A DNA stretch of 64,000 nt from Acidobacteriaceae bacterium (GTDB taxonomy: Bacteria > Acidobacteriota > Terriglobia > Terriglobales > Acidobacteriaceae), in assembly GCA_003134655.1 (NCBI GenBank), contig PLBY01000085.1, positions 56,221-120,220 of the forward strand. Reading direction: 5' to 3'. A model generated the notes under the pieces. It had not been told where the DNA came from and ran no database searches. It saw only the letters and a program-made list of their open reading frames with translations. Shown piece after piece: positions 32,419 to 42,638 of this stretch; position 1 is the first letter of the stretch, and the number at the start of each line of letters is the position of its first letter. Made by a program: the position numbers and the translations under genes.

Positions 32419-34875
32419 ATGAAACCAGAAGCAACTAGCGTTACAGTCCATCTATCCGGCGGCAAAGAAATCTCATTCGAAACTGGAAAGCTCGCCAAGC
32501 AGGCTGGAGGCGCCGCTGTGGTCCGCCTCGGCGAAAATGTTGTGCTCGCCTGCGCCACCGCCAACGCCGATCCGCGCGAAGGCATCGATTTCTTTCCCCT
32601 CACCGTTGACTACCGCGAATACACCTACGCCGGCGGACGTTTCCCCGGAGGCTTCATCAAACGCGAAGGCCGCATGAGTGAGCGCGAAGTGCTCACCAGC
32701 CGCCAGATCGACCGGCCGGTGCGTCCCATGTTCGCCGAGGGCTTCAAGTGCGAGACCCAGATCATTGCGTTCGTGCTGTCGGCCGACAGTAATAACGATC
32801 CTGACGTTCTGGGCATCAACGGCGCCTCCTGTGCGCTGACGCTTTCCGACATTCCGTTCCTCGGTCCCATCGGCGCGGTGCGCGTGGGACTGGTTGACGG
32901 ACAGTTCATTGTGAATCCCACGTACGACGAAATGCGCGGAGGCCTGGTCAACATCATGGTCGTCGGAACGGCCGACGGCATCGTGATGATCGAGTCGGGC
33001 GCGAAGGAAGTGAAAGAAGAGACGGTCGTGGACGCGATCGAGTTCGGCCACACCGAGATCAAGAAAATCTGCAAGGCCATCAGCGAGCTGCGCGACAAAG
33101 TGGGCAAGCCGAAGCGCAAAGTCGAGCCGCCAGTGTTCGATGATGCGTACTATAAGAATCTGCAGAAGAAGGTCGGCACCGAAGTGGCGGACGCGCTCGA
33201 TACCAAGAAGCATCCCAAGGCGGAAAGCTACACGCTGGTCAAGGAAATCAAGAAGCGCCTGGCGGCTGAGCTACCGAAGACTGGAAGCGAAAAAGACGAT
33301 GAAGACGCCAAGAAAAAACTCTCGCAGTATTACGAGACCCTGCGCGAGCGCATCTTCCGCGATCAGGTGATCAAGCAGAAGCGCCGTCCGGACGCCCGCG
33401 CCTTCGACGAAGTGCGCGAAATCTGGATCGAAGCGGGAGTCCTGCCGAGAACCCACGGCAGCTCGATCTTCACCCGCGGCGAAACCCAAGCACTGGTCAC
33501 CGCCACCCTCGGGACCAGCGACGATATGCAGCGCCTCGAAGGCTTCGAAGGCGAATCCAAGAAAAGATTTATGCTGCACTATAATTTTCCACCGTTTTCG
33601 GTTGGGGAGGTGGGATTTATGCGGGGGGCGGGGCGGCGCGAAATTGGGCACGGGGCGCTGGCGGAGCGCGCGGTTTCGGCGGTGCTTCCGACGGAAGAGA
33701 AGTGGCCTTATGCGATGCGCGTGGTTTCTGACATTCTGGAATCGAACGGGTCGTCGTCGATGGCAACCATCTGCGGCGCGTCGATTGCGCTGATGGATGC
33801 GGGCGTTCCGTTGAAGGCTCCGGTGGCTGGAGTGGCGATGGGGCTGGTGAAGGAAGGTAATGACTACGCCATCCTGACCGACATCGCGGGCGCGGAAGAT
33901 CACTACGGCGACATGGACTTCAAGGTTGCCGGCACAAAAGAAGGTATCACCGCTCTGCAGATGGATATTAAGGTTGCCGGCATCACGGCGCAGATCATGC
34001 GCGAGGCGCTGGCGCAGGCACAGCGCGGACGGATGCACATTCTGGGCAAGATGGAAGAAGTCATCACCACCGGGCGCGAGAAGATTTCCGATTACGCGCC
34101 GCGCTTCTACACGGTGCAGATCCCGGTCGACAAGATTCGCGATCTGATCGGGCCGGGCGGCAAGATGATTCGCAGCATCGTGGAACAGACCGGAGTGAAG
34201 ATCGACGTGGAAGATTCCGGGCTGGTGAAGGTGGCGTCGAGCGATCAGGAGTCAGCGGCGAAGGCGCTGCAGATTATCGGCGACATCACGGCGACGGCCG
34301 AGGTAGGGAAGACGTACCTGGGCAAGGTCACGCGGCTGGCGGATTTCGGCGCGTTCGTCGAGATTCTGCCGGGCACCGACGGACTGCTGCACATCAGCGA
34401 AGTGGCCGAGCATCGGATTGCGGATGTTCGCGACGAACTGAAGGAAGGCGATCAGGTGCTGGTGAAAGTGCTGGCGGTAGAAGGCAACCGCATCCGGCTG
34501 TCGCGCAAGGCGATTCTGAAAGAGCAGCGCGCGAAGATGGGTGGCGGGGAAGCTCCTCCTCCGGACGCTGCCATGGCGCCAGCGGCTGAGGCTGAGGCGC
34601 AGCCTGCGTTGACAGGCTCGCTCGTGATCGAGGGCGGCGGAGATTTTCCGGATGAGCCGGATTCCGAGCCGAACTTCAATCGCGATGGCCCTCCTCACGT
34701 GAGTGCGGGTGCCAGCGGAGATCGTCCTCCGCGCAGCGGTGATCGCGGTGGAGATCGTGGTCGCGGCGGGCGTCCTGGTGGCGGCGGTGGACGTGGTCGC
34801 GGGCGCGGTGGACGTCCTGGAGGCGGCGGTGGCGGTGGTGGACGTCACGGCGGCGGTGGCGGAGGACGGCACTAA
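32419..34875 (+). CDS. pnp: Polyribonucleotide nucleotidyltransferase (PNPase) with RGG-like tail
   Basis: The 818-residue protein is longer than the usual 700-720. Two RNase PH domains (start to about 145; about 340-560, with RGETQALVTATLGT) flank the helical domain. A KH domain (KIRDLIGPGGKMIR, near residue 568) and an S1 domain (GKVTRLADFGAFVEILPGTD, near residue 632) follow. It degrades RNA by phosphorolysis in the degradosome. After residue about 720 comes an acidic linker and then a Gly/Arg tail (RGGDRGRGGRPGGGG and similar) that probably binds RNA. Base use changes sharply near 33,590. Confidence 0.97.
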   Translation: MKPEATSVTVHLSGGKEISFETGKLAKQAGGAAVVRLGENVVLACATANADPREGIDFFPLTVDYREYTYAGGRFPGGFIKREGRMSEREVLTSRQIDRPVRPMFAEGFKCETQIIAFVLSADSNNDPDVLGINGASCALTLSDIPFLGPIGAVRVGLVDGQFIVNPTYDEMRGGLVNIMVVGTADGIVMIESGAKEVKEETVVDAIEFGHTEIKKICKAISELRDKVGKPKRKVEPPVFDDAYYKNLQKKVGTEVADALDTKKHPKAESYTLVKEIKKRLAAELPKTGSEKDDEDAKKKLSQYYETLRERIFRDQVIKQKRRPDARAFDEVREIWIEAGVLPRTHGSSIFTRGETQALVTATLGTSDDMQRLEGFEGESKKRFMLHYNFPPFSVGEVGFMRGAGRREIGHGALAERAVSAVLPTEEKWPYAMRVVSDILESNGSSSMATICGASIALMDAGVPLKAPVAGVAMGLVKEGNDYAILTDIAGAEDHYGDMDFKVAGTKEGITALQMDIKVAGITAQIMREALAQAQRGRMHILGKMEEVITTGREKISDYAPRFYTVQIPVDKIRDLIGPGGKMIRSIVEQTGVKIDVEDSGLVKVASSDQESAAKALQIIGDITATAEVGKTYLGKVTRLADFGAFVEILPGTDGLLHISEVAEHRIADVRDELKEGDQVLVKVLAVEGNRIRLSRKAILKEQRAKMGGGEAPPPDAAMAPAAEAEAQPALTGSLVIEGGGDFPDEPDSEPNFNRDGPPHVSAGASGDRPPRSGDRGGDRGRGGRPGGGGGRGRGRGGRPGGGGGGGGRHGGGGGGRH

Positions 34876-34938
34876 CTCACTAGCTTCTGCCACGGATCTT
34901 CACGGATTCGACGGATAGAAAGAAGGATCAAACGAAAG

Positions 34939-34964
34939 GGACCGCGGAAATGGCGGTCCTTTTT
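34939..34964 (+). terminator. Rho-independent terminator after pnp
   Basis: Stem GGACCGC (34939-34945) pairs with GCGGTCC (34953-34959) over a 7-base loop and is followed by TTTTT. It lies about 65 bp after the pnp stop. Confidence 0.85.
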
Positions 34965-35043
34965 GTTTGCTCCGGAGTGGCGTGATATAAGTTCTCGGGC
35001 AGAGTTCTGCTGGGGTGAAATTGGAAGCGCGGGAGATTCTTGA

Positions 35044-35499
35044 ATGAGCATGAGAAAGATGAGCGTGGTGGTGCTGCTGGCGGTTTCAACCATGGTTCTG
35101 GCGGCGGTGCCTTCGGGGTGGAAGGTGGTCATGGACAGGAAGAAAACGTGTCAGTATGCGGTTCCAGCTGATTGGACGGCGGACAAACTTCTCGTTGGCA
35201 CTGCGACCTCTGCGGACAAGAAAAGTAATGTGGTGGTTCGCGGCAACGAGCAATCGCTCGCGGACATCAAGCCGACGATCCAGCAAATGATCCCGCCGGA
35301 CAAAGTGATCGAAGACAACGGGAAGCGATACTGGTATTCGTACAAGCACCTGGCGAACGCCAGCGATCTTTCCGGAACCAACTGGTATGTGGCGGTGGCG
35401 GTTCCCGGCGGAGTCTGCGCCGCGCAAGTGAGTTTCAAGGATCCGGGAGCCGAGGCGGTGGCGAAGCAGATTGTGGATACGATTGGGGCGGCGAAGTAG
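35044..35499 (+). CDS. Exported hypothetical protein
   Basis: The 151-residue protein has a signal peptide (SVVVLLAVSTMVLAA). The mature part is compact with VVMDRKKTCQYAVPADW, ADIKPTIQQMIPPDKVIED and NWYVAVAVPGGVCAAQVSF; the two Cys could form a disulfide. No named family is recognised. It may be an acidobacterial lineage-specific periplasmic protein. It stands alone between the pnp terminator and a repeat-rich gap. Confidence 0.7.
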   Translation: MSMRKMSVVVLLAVSTMVLAAVPSGWKVVMDRKKTCQYAVPADWTADKLLVGTATSADKKSNVVVRGNEQSLADIKPTIQQMIPPDKVIEDNGKRYWYSYKHLANASDLSGTNWYVAVAVPGGVCAAQVSFKDPGAEAVAKQIVDTIGAAK

Positions 35500-35969
35500 G
35501 CACACGACTGAACCAGCGCTGCTCGTACACGTCGTCGCGCTAGCCGTCATGGTGACGATCAGCACAGCGTCGTGGGCGGCTTACAAGCTGCTGTTTGAAC
35601 GCGGGCGGATTGATCTCTTGTCGCGGCCGAGAGGGCATTAAGGTGACGCGAACCCAAGATCTTGAACCATGAAGGACACGAAGGGACACGAAGGAAAGAC
35701 GACGATGCGATCGCATGCATTTCTTGCTCGCATGGCGAAAACTATTCTCACTGAAGCGGGTTGAGGGGCAAAGAACCAGACGGATTAGCCTACAGACTCT
35801 CCTGTAGCCGTCGAGAAAACTTTGCTGACATGCGCCCCTGTGTACTCCTGAGAGTTGCAGCTAAAGCTTGCAGATGCAACGCGGTCGCGATCCGGGTGGA
35901 AACATCTGCCGGGGATGGCAGGGCGCTTGCTATTCATTCAGAAGAGCCGTTTGGCTCCTGGAGGATTTA
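35500..35969. other. 470-bp stretch with one tiny frame and a dispersed repeat
   Basis: Mostly without a convincing gene. It contains the 30-codon frame at 35549-35641 (listed separately), an ACCATGAAGGACACGAAG-type dispersed element at 35665-35700, and the leader of the next gene with GGAGG near 35956. Confidence 0.6.
35549..35641 (+). CDS. Possible 30-residue membrane peptide
   Basis: Begins at ATG 35549: MVTISTASWAAYKLLFERG, ending RPRGH. The frame is open further upstream (LLVHVVALAV), so with an upstream start it would hold one membrane helix followed by a basic end. There is no clear ribosome site and no family. It could equally be a gene remnant. Confidence 0.25.
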   Translation: MVTISTASWAAYKLLFERGRIDLLSRPRGH

Positions 35970-36449
35970 GTGAAAACCAAGATTCGTTCTCTCTCGTTTC
36001 TCGCCACATTGGCAGTCGTCCTCGGTTTGATCTCCTGGGGCAGCGCGGCGAATGCGCAAACGACTCCGTCGACGCCCACGGACCAACAGACGACACAACC
36101 TACTCCCACGCCGGACACTCCGCCCACGCAGCAGAAGCCGGAGACGCAGCCCGCGCCGACGCCGGATAACCCGCCGGCAGCGCAGCCGACGCCCAACGCA
36201 CAGGCTCCGGATGCAGCAGCGCCGTCGGCTCCGAAGGACAGCACCCCGACTGCGGCAGCGCCCAGCGCTTCTGACAGCCAGGTTTTCTCGGGAACCGTCG
36301 AGAAGTCCGGCGACAAGTATGTGCTGAAGACCGATTCCGGCAAGACCTATGACATTGACCACCAGGACGACGTGAAGAAGTTCGAAGGCAAGAAGGTCAG
36401 GGTGCAGGGCAAGCTGGATGAGACCGGCACGAAAATTCAGGTGAAGTAA
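35970..36449 (+). CDS. Exported Pro/Thr-rich protein with DUF5818-like domain
   Basis: About 159 residues from GTG 35970 with GGAGG six bases upstream. A signal peptide (SLSFLATLAVVLGLISWGSA) is followed by a 70-residue linker rich in Pro, Thr, Gln and Ala. The small C-terminal domain (FSGTVEKSGDKYVLKTDSG ... KKVRVQGKLDETGTKIQV) looks like a compact OB-type fold resembling DUF5818. Such proteins are frequent in acidobacteria. The role is unknown. Confidence 0.78.
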   Translation: MKTKIRSLSFLATLAVVLGLISWGSAANAQTTPSTPTDQQTTQPTPTPDTPPTQQKPETQPAPTPDNPPAAQPTPNAQAPDAAAPSAPKDSTPTAAAPSASDSQVFSGTVEKSGDKYVLKTDSGKTYDIDHQDDVKKFEGKKVRVQGKLDETGTKIQVK

Positions 36450-36471
36450 GTTTTATCGATTTTGCCAGAAG

Positions 36472-36520
36472 AGGCACCGAGGACACCGGGCAAACGGCTC
36501 CGTGATCTTCGGTGCCTTTT
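36472..36520. terminator. Bidirectional terminator-like stem
   Basis: AGGCACCGA (36472-36480) pairs exactly with TCGGTGCCT (36509-36517), followed by TTT. It lies between convergent genes ending at 36449 (+) and 36533 (-). The 28-base loop is long. Confidence 0.55.
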
Positions 36521-36532
36521 GGCTTGGATTCT

Positions 36533-36925
36533 CTACGCTACCTTTTCTGCAATCGTGATGACCCAGCCTTCGGGATCCTCAAAGGCAAATTCCCGCATGC
36601 CGTAGAACTGTTGTTTCAAGGGCATGGTGATCTTTGCTCCATTCTTCTTAACTGCAGCGAGCACTTCTTCAATGCCTTGTACCTCGATGAAGAGGGTGAG
36701 GCTGCCTCCGATGGGCTTGGCGCCCAGGGCGGGATACTCTGCGGCCACGGCTTTCTGGTCGTTGAAGAAGATTTCCACGCCATCCGCGGTGACCGATCCG
36801 AAGACGTAGGGTGGCTGCTCGGGGACGGTGATCGCAGGCTGGAAGCCAAGCACGGAGCGGTAGAACTCCATGCTGGCGGCGACGTCGCGGACGACAAGAT
36901 TGGGCGTGAGCTTCTGGAATTTCAT
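36533..36925 (-). CDS. VOC family (glyoxalase-like) protein
   Basis: About 130 residues from ATG 36925, preceded by AGAGGAGAT. Two betaalphabetabetabeta modules are present: PNLVVRDVAASMEFYRSVLGF and SLTLFIEVQGIEEVLAAVKK, ending MREFAFEDPEGWVITIAEK. The Glu of FEDPEG is a typical metal ligand. The substrate is unknown; the small single-chain size fits bleomycin-resistance/dioxygenase-like members. Confidence 0.9.
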   Translation of the reverse strand: MKFQKLTPNLVVRDVAASMEFYRSVLGFQPAITVPEQPPYVFGSVTADGVEIFFNDQKAVAAEYPALGAKPIGGSLTLFIEVQGIEEVLAAVKKNGAKITMPLKQQFYGMREFAFEDPEGWVITIAEKVA

Positions 36926-37251
36926 GGTATCTCCTCTTATTTCTGTGAGGGTGGGCGCGGCCCGGTGCAGAGAGGCGCGACGCACACCGAATCTGTGTGT
37001 TCGCAACGCCTCCGTCGACGCTCCTTGCGAGGGGAACGCAGGTAGGGCCGCCTCATTGTCGATGGCGCCGCCGGAGAAGCGGCTGGCGCGCGGGGCCCGC
37101 GAGGTACGGCAGAAAGCATAGCACGGGAGTCAAGTGCGTGGTCAAACAGCAGTGATTCCAGTCCTTGCGTCGCGAGCTTGGCATCGATAGGTTCGTTCAT
37201 GCTGGCGCGGATTTTCCGCCGCCGATGATTCTCTCGAATGGAGCACTTTTC
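36926..37251. other. Gap between divergent VOC and membrane-protein genes
   Basis: About 325 bp with no convincing gene, RNA or strong palindrome. It must hold the promoters of both divergent genes, but I could not point to clear -35/-10 pairs. Confidence 0.5.
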
Positions 37252-37818
37252 ATGAGTGAACAAGCGATGGATGGTTATGCAGTCGGTGATACAGGTCCTG
37301 GATTCGCGAGTTTGTTCGTTAAGACTGCGGTCGCCCACACGACAACCTACTTTTTTATGGGAGTGGTGGCGGTTACGACGATGCACTATAAGGAGGCGTT
37401 TGCGCGTCCGGAGATGGCCTGCTGGATGCGGCAACTGAACGATCCGTGGGTGATGGCGGGGCCTCTGCTTCAGCCGCTGCGGGGTTTGGTGTTTGCGCTC
37501 GCGTTTTATCCGCTTCGACGGATCTTGTTTGGAAAGAAACGCGGGTGGCTGGTGATGTGGTGGTTGCTGGTGGCGCTGGGAATCCTGGGTACGTTTGGTC
37601 CGGCGCCGGGTTCGATCGAAGGCATGATCTACACGACGGCGGCGCCTCTGGGCCAGATGATGGGATGGCTGGAAGTCGTACCGCAGGCGCTGCTGTTCTC
37701 GGTGATTCTGTGCTACTGGGTGAATCGTCCGGAGAAGAAGTGGCTCAACTGGACACTTGGCATAATTTTTGTGGTGATGATGATTCTGCCGGCGCTGGGA
37801 CTGTTGACGAGGAAGTGA
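37252..37818 (+). CDS. Four-helix inner-membrane hypothetical protein
   Basis: About 188 residues from ATG 37252 (GGAG nine bases upstream; an in-frame ATG at 37225 is possible). Predicted membrane segments are TYFFMGVVAVTTM, LLQPLRGLVFALAFYPL, WLVMWWLLVALGILGTFG, then VVPQALLFSVILCYWV and LGIIFVVMMILPALGLL. No enzyme motif is seen. It was not assigned to a family. Confidence 0.7.
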   Translation: MSEQAMDGYAVGDTGPGFASLFVKTAVAHTTTYFFMGVVAVTTMHYKEAFARPEMACWMRQLNDPWVMAGPLLQPLRGLVFALAFYPLRRILFGKKRGWLVMWWLLVALGILGTFGPAPGSIEGMIYTTAAPLGQMMGWLEVVPQALLFSVILCYWVNRPEKKWLNWTLGIIFVVMMILPALGLLTRK

Positions 37819-37841
37819 GGCCATACTCCGAAGAGAGTGCT

Positions 37842-37872
37842 CCCCATCCTTGCAGAGGATGCAAGGATGGGG
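37842..37872. repeat. Perfect 12-bp inverted repeat, REP-like
   Basis: CCCCATCCTTGC (37842-37853) and GCAAGGATGGGG (37861-37872) around a 7-base loop. It belongs to the CCCCATCC hairpin family and lies 23 bp after the membrane-protein stop, where it may also protect the 3' end. Confidence 0.8.
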
Positions 37873-38085
37873 CTTCCCGCGACGAGGCTGGTAGACCTGA
37901 CAGGTGGGATTCCACTCGCGTTTCAGGCGGCGGTTGGCAAGTGGGTAAGGGCGGGCAGTTCCGTGCAGTAAGTTTCCCCCTTAAACTTGAAGAGATATTG
38001 ATGAATGCTGATGGGCATGTATCAGATCCTCTAACCGGGATAGTGTGGGAGGGAGCAGAAACGTTTCGCGCGCGTGGAGGAAAAG

Positions 38086-38592
38086 TTGGATAAGAACGCC
38101 AGGTACTGGATCGAGAAGCTGCGGCTGGAACCGCATCCGGAAGGCGGGTATTTTCGGCAGACATACCGGTCGGAGGTTGTGATTGCGCGCGAGGCCCTGC
38201 CGGCCGGGTTCACCGGTGCGCGGGCGGCGTCGACGGCGATCTACTTTTTGCTCGAGGGCAGGAACTTCTCGGCATTTCACCGGCTGCGATCGGATGAGGT
38301 TTGGCATTTCTACGCTGGAGAACCCTTGATGGTGCATGTGATTGATCGGGCGGGGAAGTATTCTTCCATTCGGCTGGGCCGCGATCTAGATGAGGGAGAA
38401 GTTCCGCAGGCGGTCGTGCCGGCGGGATGCTGGTTTGCCTCGCATATGGCGGATTGGAGTTCATTTGCCGTTGTGGGATGCACGGTTGCACCGGGATTTG
38501 ATTTTGAGGATTTTGAGATGGCGAAGAGAGAGGAGTTGGTGGCGAGGTATCCGCAGCACGGGGTGTTGATTGAGAGGTTGACGCGCGGGTAG
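38086..38592 (+). CDS. Cupin superfamily protein (DUF985 type)
   Basis: About 168 residues from TTG 38086, which has GGAGG five bases upstream; GTG 38074 in the same frame overlaps that site. The cupin_5/DUF985 pattern is clear: LEPHPEGGYFRQTYRS, STAIYFLLEGRNFSAFHRL, DEVWHFYAGEPLMVHVID, GCWFASHMADWSSFAVVGC, APGFDFEDFEMA. It has a double-stranded beta-helix fold, probably metal binding. The reaction is unknown. Confidence 0.9.
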   Translation: MDKNARYWIEKLRLEPHPEGGYFRQTYRSEVVIAREALPAGFTGARAASTAIYFLLEGRNFSAFHRLRSDEVWHFYAGEPLMVHVIDRAGKYSSIRLGRDLDEGEVPQAVVPAGCWFASHMADWSSFAVVGCTVAPGFDFEDFEMAKREELVARYPQHGVLIERLTRG

Positions 38593-38696
38593 CGCCGGCT
38601 TCGGAGTCTGGTCAACGAAAGGCTGGAACCACGGAGGAAACAGAGGGCACAGAGTCGACGCCTGTTTTTCCTCCGTGTCGTCGGTGTTTCGATTGT

Positions 38697-39992
<1,296 letters not shown>

Positions 39993-40071
39993 GAATGAGT
40001 CCTTGCAGGGATATTGTAGCGGGGAATTTGCGAGCCAGTTGTTGACGGGGAGGGCACGGGAAGACGAATCA

Positions 40072-40103
40072 ACCACGGAGGACACTGAGGACACAGAGGA
40101 AAT
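40072..40103. repeat. ACCACGGAGGACAC dispersed element
   Basis: ACCACGGAGGACACTGAGG then ACACAGAGGAA. Related copies occur at 23984-24024 (reversed), 35665-35700, 38625-38660, 42495-42530 and 46609-46642, always in intergenic DNA. Direct repeats of GGACAC give a 10-11 bp internal period. Confidence 0.65.
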
Positions 40104-40116
40104 CTTTGTCTCGCGG

Positions 40117-41043
40117 TTATGCTTTCGCCAGTGCTATGGCTTGGCGGACGTGGCCTTTGGACTTCTTCAGGGCGGCGGCGGCTTGGGATCGGTTCACGCC
40201 CGCCGCCAGCATTACGACCGCGACCGGGGTGCGATTGCCGCTGGTTGCGAGAGCGTGGCTGGCCGCCTCGTGATCGGCTCCAGTCGCCTGTTCTAGGATG
40301 CGAATCGCGCGCTGGACGAGTTTCTCGTTCTTGGTCCAGACGTTGACCATGAGGTTGCCGTAGACGTAGCCGAGGCGAGTCATTGCTCCGGTGGAGATCA
40401 TGTTGAGGACCATCTTGTGGGCGGTGCCGGCTTTCATGCGAGAGGATCCGGCGAGAACTTCAGCGCCCACTTCTGTGACGATGGCGAAATCTGAAGCGCG
40501 CTCCAGCGGAGAGTCCCGGTTGCAGGTCAGGGCGATGGTACGAGCCCCACGGCTGCGGGCGTATTCGACGGCGGCGATGGTGAACGGAGTGCGTCCGCTG
40601 GTGGCGATGCCGAGGACGATGTCGTGCTTGCCCGGTTTCCGCCTCTTCATTTCGGCGATGGCGAGCGCGGTGTCGTCTTCGCTGGCTTCCGTGGAGGAGG
40701 CGAGGGCTTTAGCTCCTCCCGCCATGATGTATTGCACGGTGCGCGGATCGGTGTTGAACGTGGGCGGGATCTCGGAGGCGTCGAGGGCGCCAATACGGCC
40801 GCTGGTCCCGGCGCCCACGTAGATGAGGCGTCCGCCCTCGCGGAGTCCGGCGACGATGACGTCAATGGCGCGAGCGATTTGCGGCAGAGCGCGGCCGACC
40901 GCGGCAGCCACGGTTGCGTCTTCGCGATTGATGAGGCGAACGATTTCGAGCGACGACATGCGATCGAGATCAGTGGCAGCGGGAAGAATTTGTTCGGTAG
41001 GAAGACGGCGAAGATCAGACTTCACTTTACGGGTTCGGGTCAA
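40117..41043 (-). CDS. murQ: N-acetylmuramic acid 6-phosphate etherase
   Basis: The 308-residue protein cleaves the lactyl ether of MurNAc-6-phosphate to GlcNAc-6-phosphate and D-lactate. The SIS fold has [20 protein letters not shown] with the catalytic Glu, then [12 protein letters not shown] and the second acid region [19 protein letters not shown]. The length is typical. It belongs to peptidoglycan recycling. The neighbouring NamZ-type domain (42.6-45.0 kb) would supply MurNAc, but the kinase or PTS needed to phosphorylate it is not in the window. Confidence 0.96.
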   Translation of the reverse strand: MTRTRKVKSDLRRLPTEQILPAATDLDRMSSLEIVRLINREDATVAAAVGRALPQIARAIDVIVAGLREGGRLIYVGAGTSGRIGALDASEIPPTFNTDPRTVQYIMAGGAKALASSTEASEDDTALAIAEMKRRKPGKHDIVLGIATSGRTPFTIAAVEYARSRGARTIALTCNRDSPLERASDFAIVTEVGAEVLAGSSRMKAGTAHKMVLNMISTGAMTRLGYVYGNLMVNVWTKNEKLVQRAIRILEQATGADHEAASHALATSGNRTPVAVVMLAAGVNRSQAAAALKKSKGHVRQAIALAKA

Positions 41044-41150
41044 GTCGTGCGCCTTTCGGGGTATGGGAAGAGCAGATCATTCTATTACCTGGCAGGTTGA
41101 ACCCGGCAGTGACGAGGTGAGGTCGTAGGGCGCAAATGAGTCATTGAGCA

Positions 41151-42404
41151 TTAGGTTGTTCTGTTTAGAGCTTCGACCACGGCGTCGTGGAATTTCGGGC
41201 GGACCTGTCGGATCGCCTGATTCGCGCAGTCGCGCCAGGTGCGGTTGGTGAGAAAAGTGATTGAGAGTTGGCGGTCGGGGTCGATCCACAGCGACGTGCC
41301 GGTGTAGCCGAGGTGGCCGAAGGAGCGAGGGCCGAAATGTTTTCCGGATTGCGAGGGGGCGGAAGGAGTATCCCAGCCTAGAGCGCGGGATGTGCCCGGC
41401 GGCACGGATTCGCGACGGGTGAAGAGCGCGATGGTTTCGGGGCGAAGGATTGGGCGTCCTCCATGGAGCATGGTGTGAGCGAAGCGGGCCAGATCTTCAG
41501 CGGTGGAGAAGAGGCCGGCGTGTCCGGCGACGCCGCCCAGGATGCAGGCGTTTTCGTCCTGGACTTCGCCCTGGATGATTTTCTTGCGGAAGGTGCTTCG
41601 GGTGGTTTCGCTTGCGCCCGGCAGACTTTTTACTTCTGGCTCTGCGCGGGCGGGGGCGCCCGCGCCACATTCGTCTTCTGCGCGTTCGTCTGCAGTGGGC
41701 GGGATTTTGGAGCGTGAATCTGTCGGAGGATTGAATGTTGTGTTGATCATCCCCAACGGTCCGAAGATCTCGCGTTGGCAGAAGACAGCGAGAGTTTCTC
41801 CGGCGATGCGTTCGAGAGCGGCGCCCAGCACGATGAATCCGATGTCGCTGTACTCGGCGTGGGTGCCGGGATCGGTCGAAAGGGAAGTGGTGAAGGCGGC
41901 TCGCAGCAAGTCGTCGCGGGAGTGCTGCTTGAGGAATAACTTCTCGTAGGCGGGCAGGCCCGAGGAGTGGGCGAGTAGCATACGGAAGGTGACGTCGCGG
42001 CGGCGCGCGTCGGGTTCGCCGCAGGAGTCGGCCATGAATTCAGGAACGACGCCGATGATGGGGGTTTCGAGTTCGAGCAGGCCGCGCTCGTAGAGGATCA
42101 TCGCCATGGTGGTGGTGGCGACGGCTTTCGTGACGGAGGCCAGATCGAAGAGAGTCGCGGGAGTGACTTCAAGGTCAAAACCCCCACCCTCTCGCGAAGT
42201 ACGCGAGAAGGGTGGGGCACCCTTCGGATACTTGAAATGGCCGAAGGAGTTGAGCGCGATCAGGCGATCCCCTTGCGTGACGGCGATGGAGGCGGCGGGA
42301 AATGCCTGGGTGGAAATTGCATCCTTCAGGATTGAGAAGGCGGAAGAAAAGAGTTCATCCTGATTCTCGAAAGCGGCGACGAGAGTGGGAAGTGGACGAT
42401 TCAG
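41151..42404 (-). CDS. Serine beta-lactamase-like hydrolase with two REP-derived insertions; start unclear
   Basis: Class C beta-lactamase/DD-peptidase-like protein. The frame is open from the stop at 42444-42446 but has no ATG, GTG or TTG before an internal ATG at 42107, which lies after the catalytic Ser-x-x-Lys (SVTK, near 42132-42143). The core therefore needs an upstream start, perhaps CTG 42404, or the start has been lost. Motifs include YSDIGFIVLGAALE, GHAGLFSTAEDLA and FGHLGYTGTSLWIDP. Two in-frame insertions coincide with palindromic repeats: GAPPFSRTSREGGG (42182-42222) and GAGAPARAEPE (around 41640-41670). It may be functional or a pseudogene in decay. murQ lies downstream. Confidence 0.75.
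   Translation of the reverse strand: MNRPLPTLVAAFENQDELFSSAFSILKDAISTQAFPAASIAVTQGDRLIALNSFGHFKYPKGAPPFSRTSREGGGFDLEVTPATLFDLASVTKAVATTTMAMILYERGLLELETPIIGVVPEFMADSCGEPDARRRDVTFRMLLAHSSGLPAYEKLFLKQHSRDDLLRAAFTTSLSTDPGTHAEYSDIGFIVLGAALERIAGETLAVFCQREIFGPLGMINTTFNPPTDSRSKIPPTADERAEDECGAGAPARAEPEVKSLPGASETTRSTFRKKIIQGEVQDENACILGGVAGHAGLFSTAEDLARFAHTMLHGGRPILRPETIALFTRRESVPPGTSRALGWDTPSAPSQSGKHFGPRSFGHLGYTGTSLWIDPDRQLSITFLTNRTWRDCANQAIRQVRPKFHDAVVEALNRTT
41645..41670. repeat. GCGCGGGCG palindrome inside beta-lactamase-like gene
   Basis: GCGCGGGCG pairs with CGCCCGCGC. Its right part (GGGCGCCCGCGCCACA) is identical to the arm of the large inverted repeat at 63893-63966. It is translated as part of a ~30-residue insertion not expected in the family. 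Confidence 0.65.
42182..42222. repeat. GGGTGCCCCA REP-like hairpin inside beta-lactamase-like gene
   Basis: CCCACCCTCTCGCG pairs with CGCGAGAAGGGTGGG, followed by GCACCC. On the minus strand it encodes GAPPFSRTSREGGG between a cupped N-terminal strand (NSFGHFKYPK) and FDLEVTPATLFDLASVTK. Confidence 0.8.
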
Positions 42405-42638
42405 GGGCTTGGACGCTCGCGAGAAATTCGTGACCTGAGCGGTTTATAGCAGAGTTGGCGTGACCGGTAAAGCTTGAGACGGCTCCAACCTCTCTACCAC
42501 AGAGGACACAGAGGGCACGGAGGTTTGTGATCCGTAGACACTCTGCCTTTGGGCGGGGCATGCTACAGACGGTACACGACACTTGAGTTTCTTGAGCCAT
42601 GCCGCCGAGTTGTGTACAGTCAAGAGATCATCCTCAAC

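Noticed and set aside
33560..33700. Replication origin or terminus suggested by the base-skew change
   Set aside because: The change is inside pnp, with no DnaA-box cluster, dif-like site or replication genes seen nearby.
36937..37824. 295-codon minus-strand frame opposite the four-helix membrane protein
   Set aside because: Composed of His/Arg/Gln runs typical of the antisense of membrane codons; no domain.
38625..38660. Regulatory site made of ACACAGAG repeats
   Set aside because: The same wording occurs in several unrelated spacers, so it is a dispersed element and not a site of the murA region.
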